Positions 1 through 5,776 of a DNA stretch of 5,776 nt are shown here, piece by piece. The notes under the pieces were generated by a model. The model saw only the letters and a list, made by a program, of their open reading frames with translations. It was not told the origin of the DNA and did not search any database. Source of the stretch: JBAXPW01 sp037132015. GTDB lineage: Bacteria; Patescibacteriota; Microgenomatia; UBA1406; GWC2-37-13. The stretch is from assembly GCA_037132015.1 (NCBI GenBank), contig JBAXPW010000086.1, positions 1 through 5,776 on the forward strand, read 5' to 3'. The first letter of the stretch is position 1; each line of letters begins with the position of its first letter. The translations under genes were made by a program, and so were the position numbers.

Positions 1-55
1 GGGGTATGACATTTTCATTTCGGTATACTATGACATTAACATTTCGGTCTGATAA
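1..55. mobile_element. End of an insertion sequence (IS21/IS481-like terminal repeats), partial
   Basis: Two 19-bp direct repeats, atgacattttcatttcggt at 6-24 and atgacattaacatttcggt at 30-48, match at 17 of 19 positions and start 24 bp apart. Tandem near-identical repeats at a terminus are characteristic transposase-binding sites of IS21-family elements and some related DDE-transposon ends. The region is otherwise non-coding and directly abuts an open frame with no normal start. I infer that the body of the element lies to the left, outside the window. Its transposase, the opposite end and any target duplication are not visible. The exact boundary is uncertain but probably falls between about 49 and 60. 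The family assignment is tentative. Confidence 0.5.
6..48 (+). repeat. Pair of 19-bp direct repeats, 24-bp period
   Basis: The copies at 6-24 and 30-48 differ only at two adjacent bases (tt versus aa in the middle) and are separated by 5 bp. The sequence shows the repeats directly. Their role as transposase-binding sites in an IS end is inferred from the arrangement and from the broken gene beside them. Confidence 0.8.
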
Positions 56-562
56 CTATCGAATTTTCCTTTGTTGCAACAATATGGGTGGCTCACACCA
101 GATAATAATTTAATTAAAAGAGTAAATGAAACATCAGATCAAGCATTTGAACCTCATAAATTATATAAAGATGTTTTTGTTTTTTCAGTTAGTAATGACT
201 ATATTCCACCACAAATAGTTGAAATGATGCGCAATTCAAATTGTGTTTCAACAACTTGTGCTTTAATAAGAGCAACTCAAATTCCAATGCATGAACATAC
301 TATAGATCAAAATACACTACGACCTGAAGGTGAGATTTATGTTGGTTTATCAAATAAATTTAGAGTATTAACATTACAAAATGAAGGTCAAGATCCTATT
401 TCAGTATGGTTGCATCCTTTAACCTATGGTACTGTACGTACAAATGGACGACATGGATTTACACAATATCTTGTTCAAAATGATAAAAATAATACAGCTA
501 CTCATAATTTTTTTGGAGAGAATGGAGCTGATGTATTTGCAATAAAATTTAGAGCGAAATAA
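56..562 (+). pseudogene. 3' remnant of an unrecognised protein gene, probably truncated by the adjacent IS end
   Basis: The frame is open from just after a TAA at 53-55 to the stop at 560-562 (up to 168 residues). The only early start is TTG at 71, which has no Shine-Dalgarno. It also lacks the close -10 box found before the other genes here, and the first ATG codons (the MM of IVEMMRNSN) fall about 50 residues in. The 5' end coincides with the IS-like repeats, so I read this as the C-terminal part of a longer gene whose beginning was displaced. The product has no signal peptide or membrane segment. It looks like a soluble, beta-rich domain with many Asn, Thr, Val and aromatic residues, for example IYVGLSNKFRVLTLQNEG and DVFAIKFRAK. 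I do not recognise the family and assign no function. Alternatively, it could be an intact 163-residue gene starting at TTG 71. Confidence 0.55.
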
Positions 563-635
563 TATATTTATTAGTAAGCTGAATAATTTGTAAAATACTA
601 TTTATAATTTTCTTCTTCGCATATATAAAAATTTC

Positions 636-666
636 TTCACAAATTTATATATGATCTGTATATAAT
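636..666 (+). promoter_or_regulatory. Promoter of the 672-1346 gene
   Basis: A perfect TATAAT lies at 661-666, only 5 nt before the ATG at 672. A weak -35-like TTCACA lies at 636-641 with a long 19-bp spacer. A start site about 6-7 nt after the -10 would fall at or beside the ATG itself, so the transcript should be leaderless. No purine-rich Shine-Dalgarno is present between the -10 and the ATG. The -10 is clear; the -35 is doubtful. Confidence 0.6.
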
Positions 667-671
667 AAAGC

Positions 672-1346
672 ATGAAAAAGAAAATATATATTGTAATAGG
701 TGCGATATGTGTTATATGTGCGATGATCGGTTGGATCATATATCAAGAAATCGTAATAGAAAATGGACGCATGAAAGAAATTATTCATGCACGTGGTGTG
801 TGGGTCAATGAAAATCAAAAAAAAATAACTTCAATCTTTGAAAGTATACTACCTCAAGCACGTATATGTGCAGAAAAAGGAACCATCCCAACCTCATATA
901 AATCATATGTAGACAACTGTAATGGAAGAATTGGATCAGTAATAAAATCAGGATACAATTCGCTTTTTGATAAACGATTGATAGGAGGGGGATGTCTTGA
1001 GTTAAATAATACATTATGTAAGGAAGAGGCATTGATCCCTACTTATTTTATTCGTTTATTAAACGACAATTCTTTTGAAAAGGTATATGAAAATGGCGTA
1101 TATTATGTTCAACAAGCCAATACTCCTAATGAAAAGCGGATAGTAGAAATATTGGAAGGAAAAATTGATCCGTTTCAACATCTATATCATAGTTGTTGTA
1201 CGAGTGTTGATTGGTTAGAGTATTTTCCGTTTCTTCCATCGAGAGTATATTTAGCAGGAGAGCCATCTGAAAAAGATTTTGTATACCCAATAAAAGATTC
1301 AGAAGGAAAAATTATTGGTGGTGTAGTGTGGTTGTCTGGCGACTAA
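672..1346 (+). CDS. Single-pass membrane-anchored protein with cysteine-containing outer domain, possible Cache-like sensor
   Basis: The product has 224 residues. A short basic N-terminus (MKKK) leads into one hydrophobic segment at about 5-24, which acts as a signal anchor and puts the remaining ~200 residues outside the cytoplasmic membrane. The outer part begins with a likely helix (about 27-66). It contains six cysteines (66, 83, 108, 116, 175, 176), an even number that could form disulfides. It ends with YPIKDSEGKIIGGVVWL (205-221), which resembles the closing strands of Cache/PAS-type sensor domains (Asp-x-x-Gly-Lys-x-x-Gly). No kinase, cyclase or methyl-accepting output domain follows, so signalling is only a possibility. 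The ATG at 672 is chosen because a TATAAT sits 5 nt before it. The DUF3592 gene starts 22 bp downstream. The family is not firmly recognised and could be a lineage-restricted membrane protein. Confidence 0.85.
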   Translation: MKKKIYIVIGAICVICAMIGWIIYQEIVIENGRMKEIIHARGVWVNENQKKITSIFESILPQARICAEKGTIPTSYKSYVDNCNGRIGSVIKSGYNSLFDKRLIGGGCLELNNTLCKEEALIPTYFIRLLNDNSFEKVYENGVYYVQQANTPNEKRIVEILEGKIDPFQHLYHSCCTSVDWLEYFPFLPSRVYLAGEPSEKDFVYPIKDSEGKIIGGVVWLSGD

Positions 1347-1359
1347 GACGTGATATAAT
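1332..1359 (+). promoter_or_regulatory. Extended -10 promoter of the DUF3592 gene
   Basis: An extended -10 (TGA followed by TATAAT, 1351-1359) is preceded by a -35-like TTGTCT at 1332-1337 with a 16-bp spacer. The -35 box lies inside the last codons of the upstream gene. The -10 ends 9 nt before the ATG at 1369, so the leader should be about 0-4 nt long. The gene therefore looks independently transcribed although it follows its neighbour closely. Confidence 0.7.
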
Positions 1360-1368
1360 CTCAGTATT

Positions 1369-2076
1369 ATGAATATACAAAAAAATGCGCTTTCATTTAT
1401 TGGTGGATTTTTTGCCTTTATTGGCATTATTTTTATCTGCGTAACCGTATGGCAAGGATCAGAAGAGATGAACTTTCTAAAATCAGCTTCATCTGCAAAA
1501 GGAATGGTAACTGATGTGCAGATGGTATCCGATGATGAAGGATCTGTGTATCATCCTGTTGTATCTTTCAAAACAGAAAGTAATAAGAACATAATATTTC
1601 AGGGACAGGTTGGAAGTAATCCACCAGAATATAAAACAGGCGATACGGTAACCGTCAAGTATGAGAAAAACTCTCCAAATAATGCTCAGATAGAAAATAT
1701 GATCAATCAATGGTTTCTTCCTGGAATATTTGGAATTCTCGGCACGATATTTGCAAGTATCGGACTTGTTATCGTGATAGTGCAGATGAAAAAAAATGAT
1801 AATAAAAATTGGCTCTTAACAAATGGTCAACGAATAACTACAACGATCAATTCTATAAAAGAAGACTCATCATTAGAAGTACAGGGAAACAATCCCTTTG
1901 TGATAACTTCGCAATGGAATAATCCAACAGACAATGTAATTTATATTTTTAAGAGTGACTTTATTTGGTTTGATCCTGAAGTGTATTTGAGTGATAAAAA
2001 AATTGATGTGTTAATAGAACCTTCAAATCCAAAAAAATACTGGATGGATATTTCTCGCTTACCAAAGTCAGCGTAG
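1369..2076 (+). CDS. DUF3592 membrane protein with a second, cytoplasmic domain of similar pattern
   Basis: The product has 235 residues and two membrane segments (about 8-28 and 116-140). Between them, residues 40-112 match the DUF3592 pattern: AKGMVTDV, then YHPVVSFKTES, then VGSNPPEYKTGDTVTVKYEK, then a Pro-Asn-Asn-Ala turn. After the second segment a basic stretch (MKKNDNKN) indicates the inside, so the first domain faces outward and the C-terminal domain (about 148-233) faces the cytoplasm. That domain, with FVITSQW, YIFKSDFIWFDPEVY and IDVLIEPSNPKKYWMDI, follows the same strand and turn order and may be a diverged second copy. DUF3592 proteins have no established molecular function. The ATG at 1369 is set by the promoter 9 nt upstream; no Shine-Dalgarno is present. 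The gene converges on the helicase gene, with 97 bp between the two stops. Confidence 0.9.
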   Translation: MNIQKNALSFIGGFFAFIGIIFICVTVWQGSEEMNFLKSASSAKGMVTDVQMVSDDEGSVYHPVVSFKTESNKNIIFQGQVGSNPPEYKTGDTVTVKYEKNSPNNAQIENMINQWFLPGIFGILGTIFASIGLVIVIVQMKKNDNKNWLLTNGQRITTTINSIKEDSSLEVQGNNPFVITSQWNNPTDNVIYIFKSDFIWFDPEVYLSDKKIDVLIEPSNPKKYWMDISRLPKSA

Positions 2077-2109
2077 ATAACTTATAAAGATGATTTTTAG
2101 TTGTACAGA

Positions 2110-2142
2110 TGGATCCTGAATCAAGTTCAGGATGACAAAAAA
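2110..2142. repeat. Palindromic repeat in the convergent intergenic gap
   Basis: A perfect 8-bp inverted repeat (ATCCTGAA at 2113-2120, TTCAGGAT at 2126-2133) encloses a 5-nt loop (tcaag). It is flanked by TGG on the left and GACAAAAAA on the right. The form TGGATYC...GRATGACA resembles dispersed palindromic repeats found in many copies in alphaproteobacterial and other genomes, usually between genes. Its G+C content exceeds that of its surroundings. The A run on the right is on the wrong side to make it a standard intrinsic terminator for either gene. It may still stabilise mRNA 3' ends from both convergent genes. Confidence 0.75.
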
Positions 2143-2173
2143 GACTAAATATACTTATAATTTGTAATAGATA

Positions 2174-5100
2174 TTAAATTGCAAACAGTTCTTTGAGCTC
2201 TTGGTTATCAAGGGAACCGATCCAATTTTCACCTTCTTGTATAGTCAAGTTTGCTAATTGTTTTTTTGATTGTATCATTGCATTAATTTTTTCTTCAAAT
2301 GTTCCCTTTGTGATAAAACGATGCACCATCACATTTTGTTTTTGACCTATACGATATGCACGATCTGTGGCTTGTGCTTCTACTGCTGGATTCCACCAAA
2401 GATCATAATGAATTACATTAGTAGCAGAAGTTAGATTAAGACCAGTCCCACCCGCTTTGAGAGATAAGATCATGATTTTATAATAGGGATCTTTTTGAAA
2501 TTGTTCCACCATTTCATCACGTTGATTTCTTGTTGAACCTCCATGGAGAAAAAGAGTTTCTTGTTTCAGATGTTCATTTATATATCGAGAAAGGAGTTCT
2601 CCCATTTCTCTGTATTGTGAAAAAATAATTGTTTTTTCTCCATTATCTTGAATTGTTTGGAGAATATCAGATAGTAATATCAGTTTGCCTGAGAGATTGG
2701 GATTTATTTCATTTTTTCTGAGGTACTGTGAAGGATGATTACATACCTGTTTCAGAGAAGTTATTAACTTTAAAATTAGCCCACGTCGTTCTATTCCATC
2801 TGCTTTTTCTACGTCTTTCATAATTGTATCTAATACGCTTTGGTATAAAATAGCTTGCTCTTTAGAAAGTTGAGGAAATTGATCTATTTCGATTTTTTCG
2901 GGAAGATCCTGAATGATTGTTTTATCTGATTTTAATCGTCTCAATATAAATGGGCTTGTAATTCGATGAAAACGCGAAATAGCCTGTTGATCTCTATTTG
3001 ATGTAATAGGGGTACAAAATTCAGTTTGAAATGATTTAAGATTTCCGAGATATCCTTGATTAAGAAATTCGTTGATAGACCAGTATTCTTCAAGACGATT
3101 TTCGACAGGTGTACCTGTCATTGCAATACGAATAGCACTTTTTATTGACTTGATTGATTTACTAAGTAACGATGTATGATTTTTTATCGCTTGAGCTTCA
3201 TCAATGATAATCGCATGCCATAGCCTTTTTTCAAAAAGATGTTGCTCGGTACGAAGTAATCCATATGTAGTGATATAGACATCAATATCTTGTTTTTGAA
3301 TATCTCGATTATTTCCATAATGAATATAAGTGCGAAGATTGGGAGCAAAACGTTGGATCTCTCTTTGCCAATTGGTAAGAAGGGTAGTTGGGACTACAAT
3401 CAACACGGGTTGTAATGCTTCTTGTGCTTCATGTTTCCATTGTGATATAAGAGCGATCACTTGAAGTGTTTTTCCCAGACCCATATCATCTGCTAAAAGA
3501 CTGCCAAATCCTAGTTTGCTATTTTTATATAACCATTGAAATCCACGTTCCTGATAAGGACGTAAAATATCGATAAATTGATCTGGTACTGTGATAATTT
3601 TATCTGCTTTTAATTCATCTATTAGTTGTATTATATCTTCGCTCAATTCTATGTGAGCTCCTTTATATTCTTCGGAAAGAGTAACTTTGAGGGCTTCTGC
3701 TGAGGATAGATGAGGTGTTTTTTGCATCTGTGCGATAAGTGTCTGCAAATCATTATCGTTAATCATCACATATTGATCGCGGATTTTTACTAGTCCGTTG
3801 GATTTGCGAATTAGGGAAATAAATTCTTTTGGATCCATGGTGGTATCACCAATCGCAATTTGCCAATCAAAGTCAAGAATTTTTCCCATAGAAAGAAAGC
3901 CATCGCTTATGATTGTGGAGTTTGATCTTTTCTTTGCTCTTAAACTCAATTGTGGTCGAAGAACTGCATCAAGGCCTTTTGGCAACATAAGTCGAATACC
4001 AAGAAGTTTAATGACAGGTAAATATTCAGTCAATACTTGTGTAAATTCTTCTGTTGTTAAATGAAGTGGAATGTCTCCTTTTGAAGCGATAATAGTTTCC
4101 AATTGGGGAAAGTGTTCACTAAGTATTGCTAGATCATGAAGTATTTGCATTTGTAGATTTACATATCGTGATTCATTGAATATATCTGCGAGAGGAATTG
4201 GAGAGGCCATGATATTATTTTTTGAAATATCAATTAAAATAGAGGTAATGAATTGATTTTCAGTTCTACCTTCTTCAATATGAAGAAGGGTAGTTATATC
4301 TGATCGAGCAAGATGGAGTTTAGCAAGCCAGTCCGCGATAGACATTGGTATTTGTTGTTGTTGAAAAGATGTAGGAATATATGGTTTATTATGAAAAAAA
4401 AGCTTGTAAATATCATCTGATATTTTTGTTTCTTGTTCGTTGATAAATATTGATATGATCCATGAAATAATGAGTTTAAGTTGTTCTTCTTGAGAAGGCA
4501 ATATATCTTTTTTTCCTATCTTTACTGTTATCGAAGTTGAATATTGAGATAGTTGATCAAATATTTGCCTAATAAATTTGTCTGAAAGAAAGGGAATATA
4601 ACGAACAATATAATTCTTATTTTCTAATTCGATAATCTGAGGGACAAATGCAGATTTTTCAATAAGATGTAATGTAAATTGATATGTAAACCAAAGCCAT
4701 TGTATATCAGGAGAATAAGTATATATTGTTTGATGAGGAAGATTTTCAAGATATTCAAGAAGTTGTTGAGGATTTTTTGAAAAATGAAATTTATTATTTT
4801 TTGCTAATAATATTCCTTCGGTGAGATGAAGTTTTTCATTAAATCTGAGAGTAAGAGTATGATAGTTGATAGGTGTTACAACATCTGATGAATGCTTCAT
4901 TAAAGATGTGGAAAATTTTGCACTGCGTTTGAGAAAAATATATTCTTTTTCTAAAAGCACTTTAAAATCACTTGAATAAAATAATGAAGTATCTGAAAGA
5001 AGAGTAAATATATTTTTTCTCAGATCATTAATATGTGTAAAATCTATTTCATCAAATTTTAATTGAGTTACATCTTGTTTGTTGGTTGTTGTTTGCAATA

Positions 5101-5665
5101 CTTCATTAAGTGTGAGTAGTGAATTATGTTTGTTATAAGTCGACAATTTATTGGTGCTCTTTTCATATTCCTTTAGTATATCTACTCCATGTAATTGAAA
5201 TACTAAAAATGGATTTTTATCTATTTCATTAGCGATCAGATAGACCACAGAGGCAAGATGTTTGCATGGTAATGCAAAATCAGGACAGGAGCAATTTCCT
5301 TTTAAATCAGACCAACGACGAGGAAATAGAAAAATATTTTTTTCTTTAAGATCATAATAAAGTTGAGACGGTATTTCATGGCGTAATAACTTAGAAAGAT
5401 AATATGGATTATTATGAATGGTTTCCATAATATGTTTTGTATCTTGGTTGTCAAAAAGAGGAATAGTGATTGAGATTTTGTAAGGACTCATGGCCGATCC
5501 CTGCACTTTAGCTTGTATTGAGTTTTGTTCTATTTGAATAGAAGTTACAGAACCATTACGTGCATATCGTTGACCTCGTGGTAGTCGATTGGAGTTGTCA
5601 ATATGAGTGAAAGCATTTAGCCATTGTTCTCCCCACCATGTAGTTCCAAATCGCAAATATCTCAT
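2174..5665 (-). CDS. SWIM zinc-finger / DUF3670 / SNF2-family DEAD-box-like ATPase
   Basis: The product has about 1,163 residues and is a superfamily 2 DNA translocase of the bacterial SNF2 (RapA/YwqA-like) type, expected in the cytoplasm. The N-terminus (TWWGEQWL, LPRGQRYARNG) is the conserved lead-in of SWIM proteins. The SWIM finger CSCPDFALPCKH has all four zinc ligands (Cys125, Cys127, Cys134, His136). A long, poorly conserved region follows, then a DUF3670 domain (about 490-645). The ATPase core has every SNF2 motif: LRPYQERGFQWL (~700), Walker A ADDMGLGKT (~724-732), Walker B DEAQAIKN (~821), TGTPVENRLEEYWS (~849), KTIIFSQYREMGE (~1010), ILSLKAGGTGLNLTSA (~1065) and QATDRAYRIGQ (~1097). 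It appears intact. In Bacillus subtilis the equivalent SWIM (YwqB) and SNF2 (YwqA) parts are separate neighbouring genes. ATG 5665 is preferred over TTG 5671 because a -10 box ends at 5673. The cellular role is not known from sequence. Confidence 0.96.
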   Translation of the reverse strand: MRYLRFGTTWWGEQWLNAFTHIDNSNRLPRGQRYARNGSVTSIQIEQNSIQAKVQGSAMSPYKISITIPLFDNQDTKHIMETIHNNPYYLSKLLRHEIPSQLYYDLKEKNIFLFPRRWSDLKGNCSCPDFALPCKHLASVVYLIANEIDKNPFLVFQLHGVDILKEYEKSTNKLSTYNKHNSLLTLNEVLQTTTNKQDVTQLKFDEIDFTHINDLRKNIFTLLSDTSLFYSSDFKVLLEKEYIFLKRSAKFSTSLMKHSSDVVTPINYHTLTLRFNEKLHLTEGILLAKNNKFHFSKNPQQLLEYLENLPHQTIYTYSPDIQWLWFTYQFTLHLIEKSAFVPQIIELENKNYIVRYIPFLSDKFIRQIFDQLSQYSTSITVKIGKKDILPSQEEQLKLIISWIISIFINEQETKISDDIYKLFFHNKPYIPTSFQQQQIPMSIADWLAKLHLARSDITTLLHIEEGRTENQFITSILIDISKNNIMASPIPLADIFNESRYVNLQMQILHDLAILSEHFPQLETIIASKGDIPLHLTTEEFTQVLTEYLPVIKLLGIRLMLPKGLDAVLRPQLSLRAKKRSNSTIISDGFLSMGKILDFDWQIAIGDTTMDPKEFISLIRKSNGLVKIRDQYVMINDNDLQTLIAQMQKTPHLSSAEALKVTLSEEYKGAHIELSEDIIQLIDELKADKIITVPDQFIDILRPYQERGFQWLYKNSKLGFGSLLADDMGLGKTLQVIALISQWKHEAQEALQPVLIVVPTTLLTNWQREIQRFAPNLRTYIHYGNNRDIQKQDIDVYITTYGLLRTEQHLFEKRLWHAIIIDEAQAIKNHTSLLSKSIKSIKSAIRIAMTGTPVENRLEEYWSINEFLNQGYLGNLKSFQTEFCTPITSNRDQQAISRFHRITSPFILRRLKSDKTIIQDLPEKIEIDQFPQLSKEQAILYQSVLDTIMKDVEKADGIERRGLILKLITSLKQVCNHPSQYLRKNEINPNLSGKLILLSDILQTIQDNGEKTIIFSQYREMGELLSRYINEHLKQETLFLHGGSTRNQRDEMVEQFQKDPYYKIMILSLKAGGTGLNLTSATNVIHYDLWWNPAVEAQATDRAYRIGQKQNVMVHRFITKGTFEEKINAMIQSKKQLANLTIQEGENWIGSLDNQELKELFAI

Positions 5666-5672
5666 ACTCAAA

Positions 5673-5700
5673 ATTGTACTCGAAATGATTTAAATATCAA
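5673..5700 (-). promoter_or_regulatory. Promoter of the SNF2 gene
   Basis: Reading the minus strand, TTGATA (5700-5695) and TACAAT (5678-5673) are separated by 16 bp, close to the sigma-70 consensus. The -10 ends 7 nt before the ATG at 5665, so the predicted transcript starts at or within one or two bases of the start codon. No Shine-Dalgarno is present. This spacing decides the start: the in-frame TTG at 5671 would sit between the -10 box and the transcription start. Confidence 0.72.
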
Positions 5701-5707
5701 CTTGATA
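5695..5707. promoter_or_regulatory. Perfect 6-1-6 palindrome covering the -35 box, possible operator
   Basis: TATCAA-C-TTGATA is a perfect inverted repeat. Its left arm is exactly the -35 hexamer of the SNF2 promoter, read on the minus strand. A dimeric regulator bound here would block that promoter. The palindrome is short and in AT-rich DNA, so it could be chance. Confidence 0.35.
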
Positions 5708-5756
5708 ATATATCTATATCGCTCTTAAGTTCTAAAACGAAATGCACCACCTGAGG

Positions 5757-5762
5757 TAAAAT
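5757..5762 (+). promoter_or_regulatory. -10 box of a divergent gene
   Basis: TAAAAT ends 9 nt before the ATG at 5772. The block from -10 to ATG matches the one at 1354-1373 at 15 of 20 positions, including an identical GTATTATGAA ending. No convincing -35 box is seen upstream. A weak GAGG at 5753-5756 is too far from the ATG (15 nt) to be a normal Shine-Dalgarno and lies upstream of the predicted transcript start. Confidence 0.5.
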
Positions 5763-5771
5763 ACAGGTATT

Positions 5772-5776
5772 ATGAA
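5772..5776 (+). CDS. Start of a divergently transcribed gene, cut by the window end
   Basis: Only ATG plus two bases are visible. The call rests on a -10 box placed exactly as at the other genes here and on the shared GTATTATGAA start block. Nothing can be said about the product. If real, it diverges from the SNF2 gene across a 106-bp shared promoter region. Confidence 0.4.

Noticed and set aside
621..652. AT-only inverted repeat (atatataaaaattt / aaatttatatat) upstream of 672
   Set aside because: It needs a 2-nt bulge, contains only A and T in the arms, and lies in DNA where such matches arise easily; it is not a convincing terminator or operator.
805..1710. Minus-strand open frames at 805-1032 and 1489-1710
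   Set aside because: Both are antisense to the two membrane-protein genes and have low-complexity hydrophobic translations typical of shadow frames in AT-rich DNA.
2156..2161. TATAAT on the plus strand in the convergent gap
   Set aside because: No start codon or RNA-like structure follows, and it points into the antisense of the SNF2 gene end; probably chance in AT-rich sequence.
2137..2173. Intrinsic terminator for the SNF2 gene (T run at 2142-2137 on the minus strand)
   Set aside because: The T run is not preceded by a stable GC-containing hairpin in the direction of transcription; the palindrome lies after it, not before it.
3798..4064. 88-codon open frame on the plus strand inside the SNF2 gene
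   Set aside because: It lies wholly antisense to a conserved coding region, has no promoter or ribosome site, and its protein has no domain character; it is a shadow frame.
2174..5665. SNF2 protein as part of a DISARM-like or other phage-defence system
   Set aside because: No methyltransferase, nuclease, PLD or other defence partner is visible on either side, and the SWIM/DUF3670 architecture matches general YwqA-type ATPases.
1..5776. Alternative genetic code (TGA as Trp or Gly)
   Set aside because: Three intact genes of about 1,600 codons run without any in-frame TGA and use TGG for tryptophan, so the standard code fits.

Overview
The window comes from an AT-rich bacterium (roughly one third G+C by eye). 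It uses ordinary sigma-70-type promoters and the standard code: about 1,600 sense codons in three intact genes contain no in-frame TGA, and tryptophan is TGG. The lineage cannot be fixed. Near-leaderless starts plus a dispersed-type palindrome would fit several low-GC lineages, including candidate-phyla (Patescibacteria-like) or host-associated bacteria. The TATAAT-type -10 boxes argue against Bacteroidota.

Layout, left to right. Bases 1-50 carry two 19-bp direct repeats 24 bp apart, resembling the terminal transposase-binding repeats of an IS21/IS481-like insertion sequence. Immediately after them an open frame (about 56-562) lacks a convincing start; it is probably the 3' remnant of a gene cut by that element. 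Next are two co-oriented genes for small membrane proteins. The first (672-1346) is a single-pass protein with a cysteine-containing, possibly Cache-like outer domain. The second (1369-2076) is a DUF3592 protein with a second, similarly patterned domain on the other side of the membrane. Each has its own promoter despite a gap of only 22 bp. A 97-bp convergent gap holds a palindromic repeat. The right 60% of the window is one large minus-strand gene (5665-2174) encoding a SWIM zinc finger + DUF3670 + SNF2 ATPase protein. Upstream of it is a divergent promoter region, with another gene apparently starting at 5772 and running out of the window.

The most coherent signal is regulatory. At all four visible starts (672, 1369, 5665 minus, 5772) a -10 hexamer lies only 5-9 nt before the ATG, with no Shine-Dalgarno at proper spacing. 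This predicts leaderless or nearly leaderless mRNAs. No defence island, CRISPR array, RNA gene or multi-gene system is visible. The helicase stands alone and is probably a housekeeping or nucleic-acid-maintenance ATPase.
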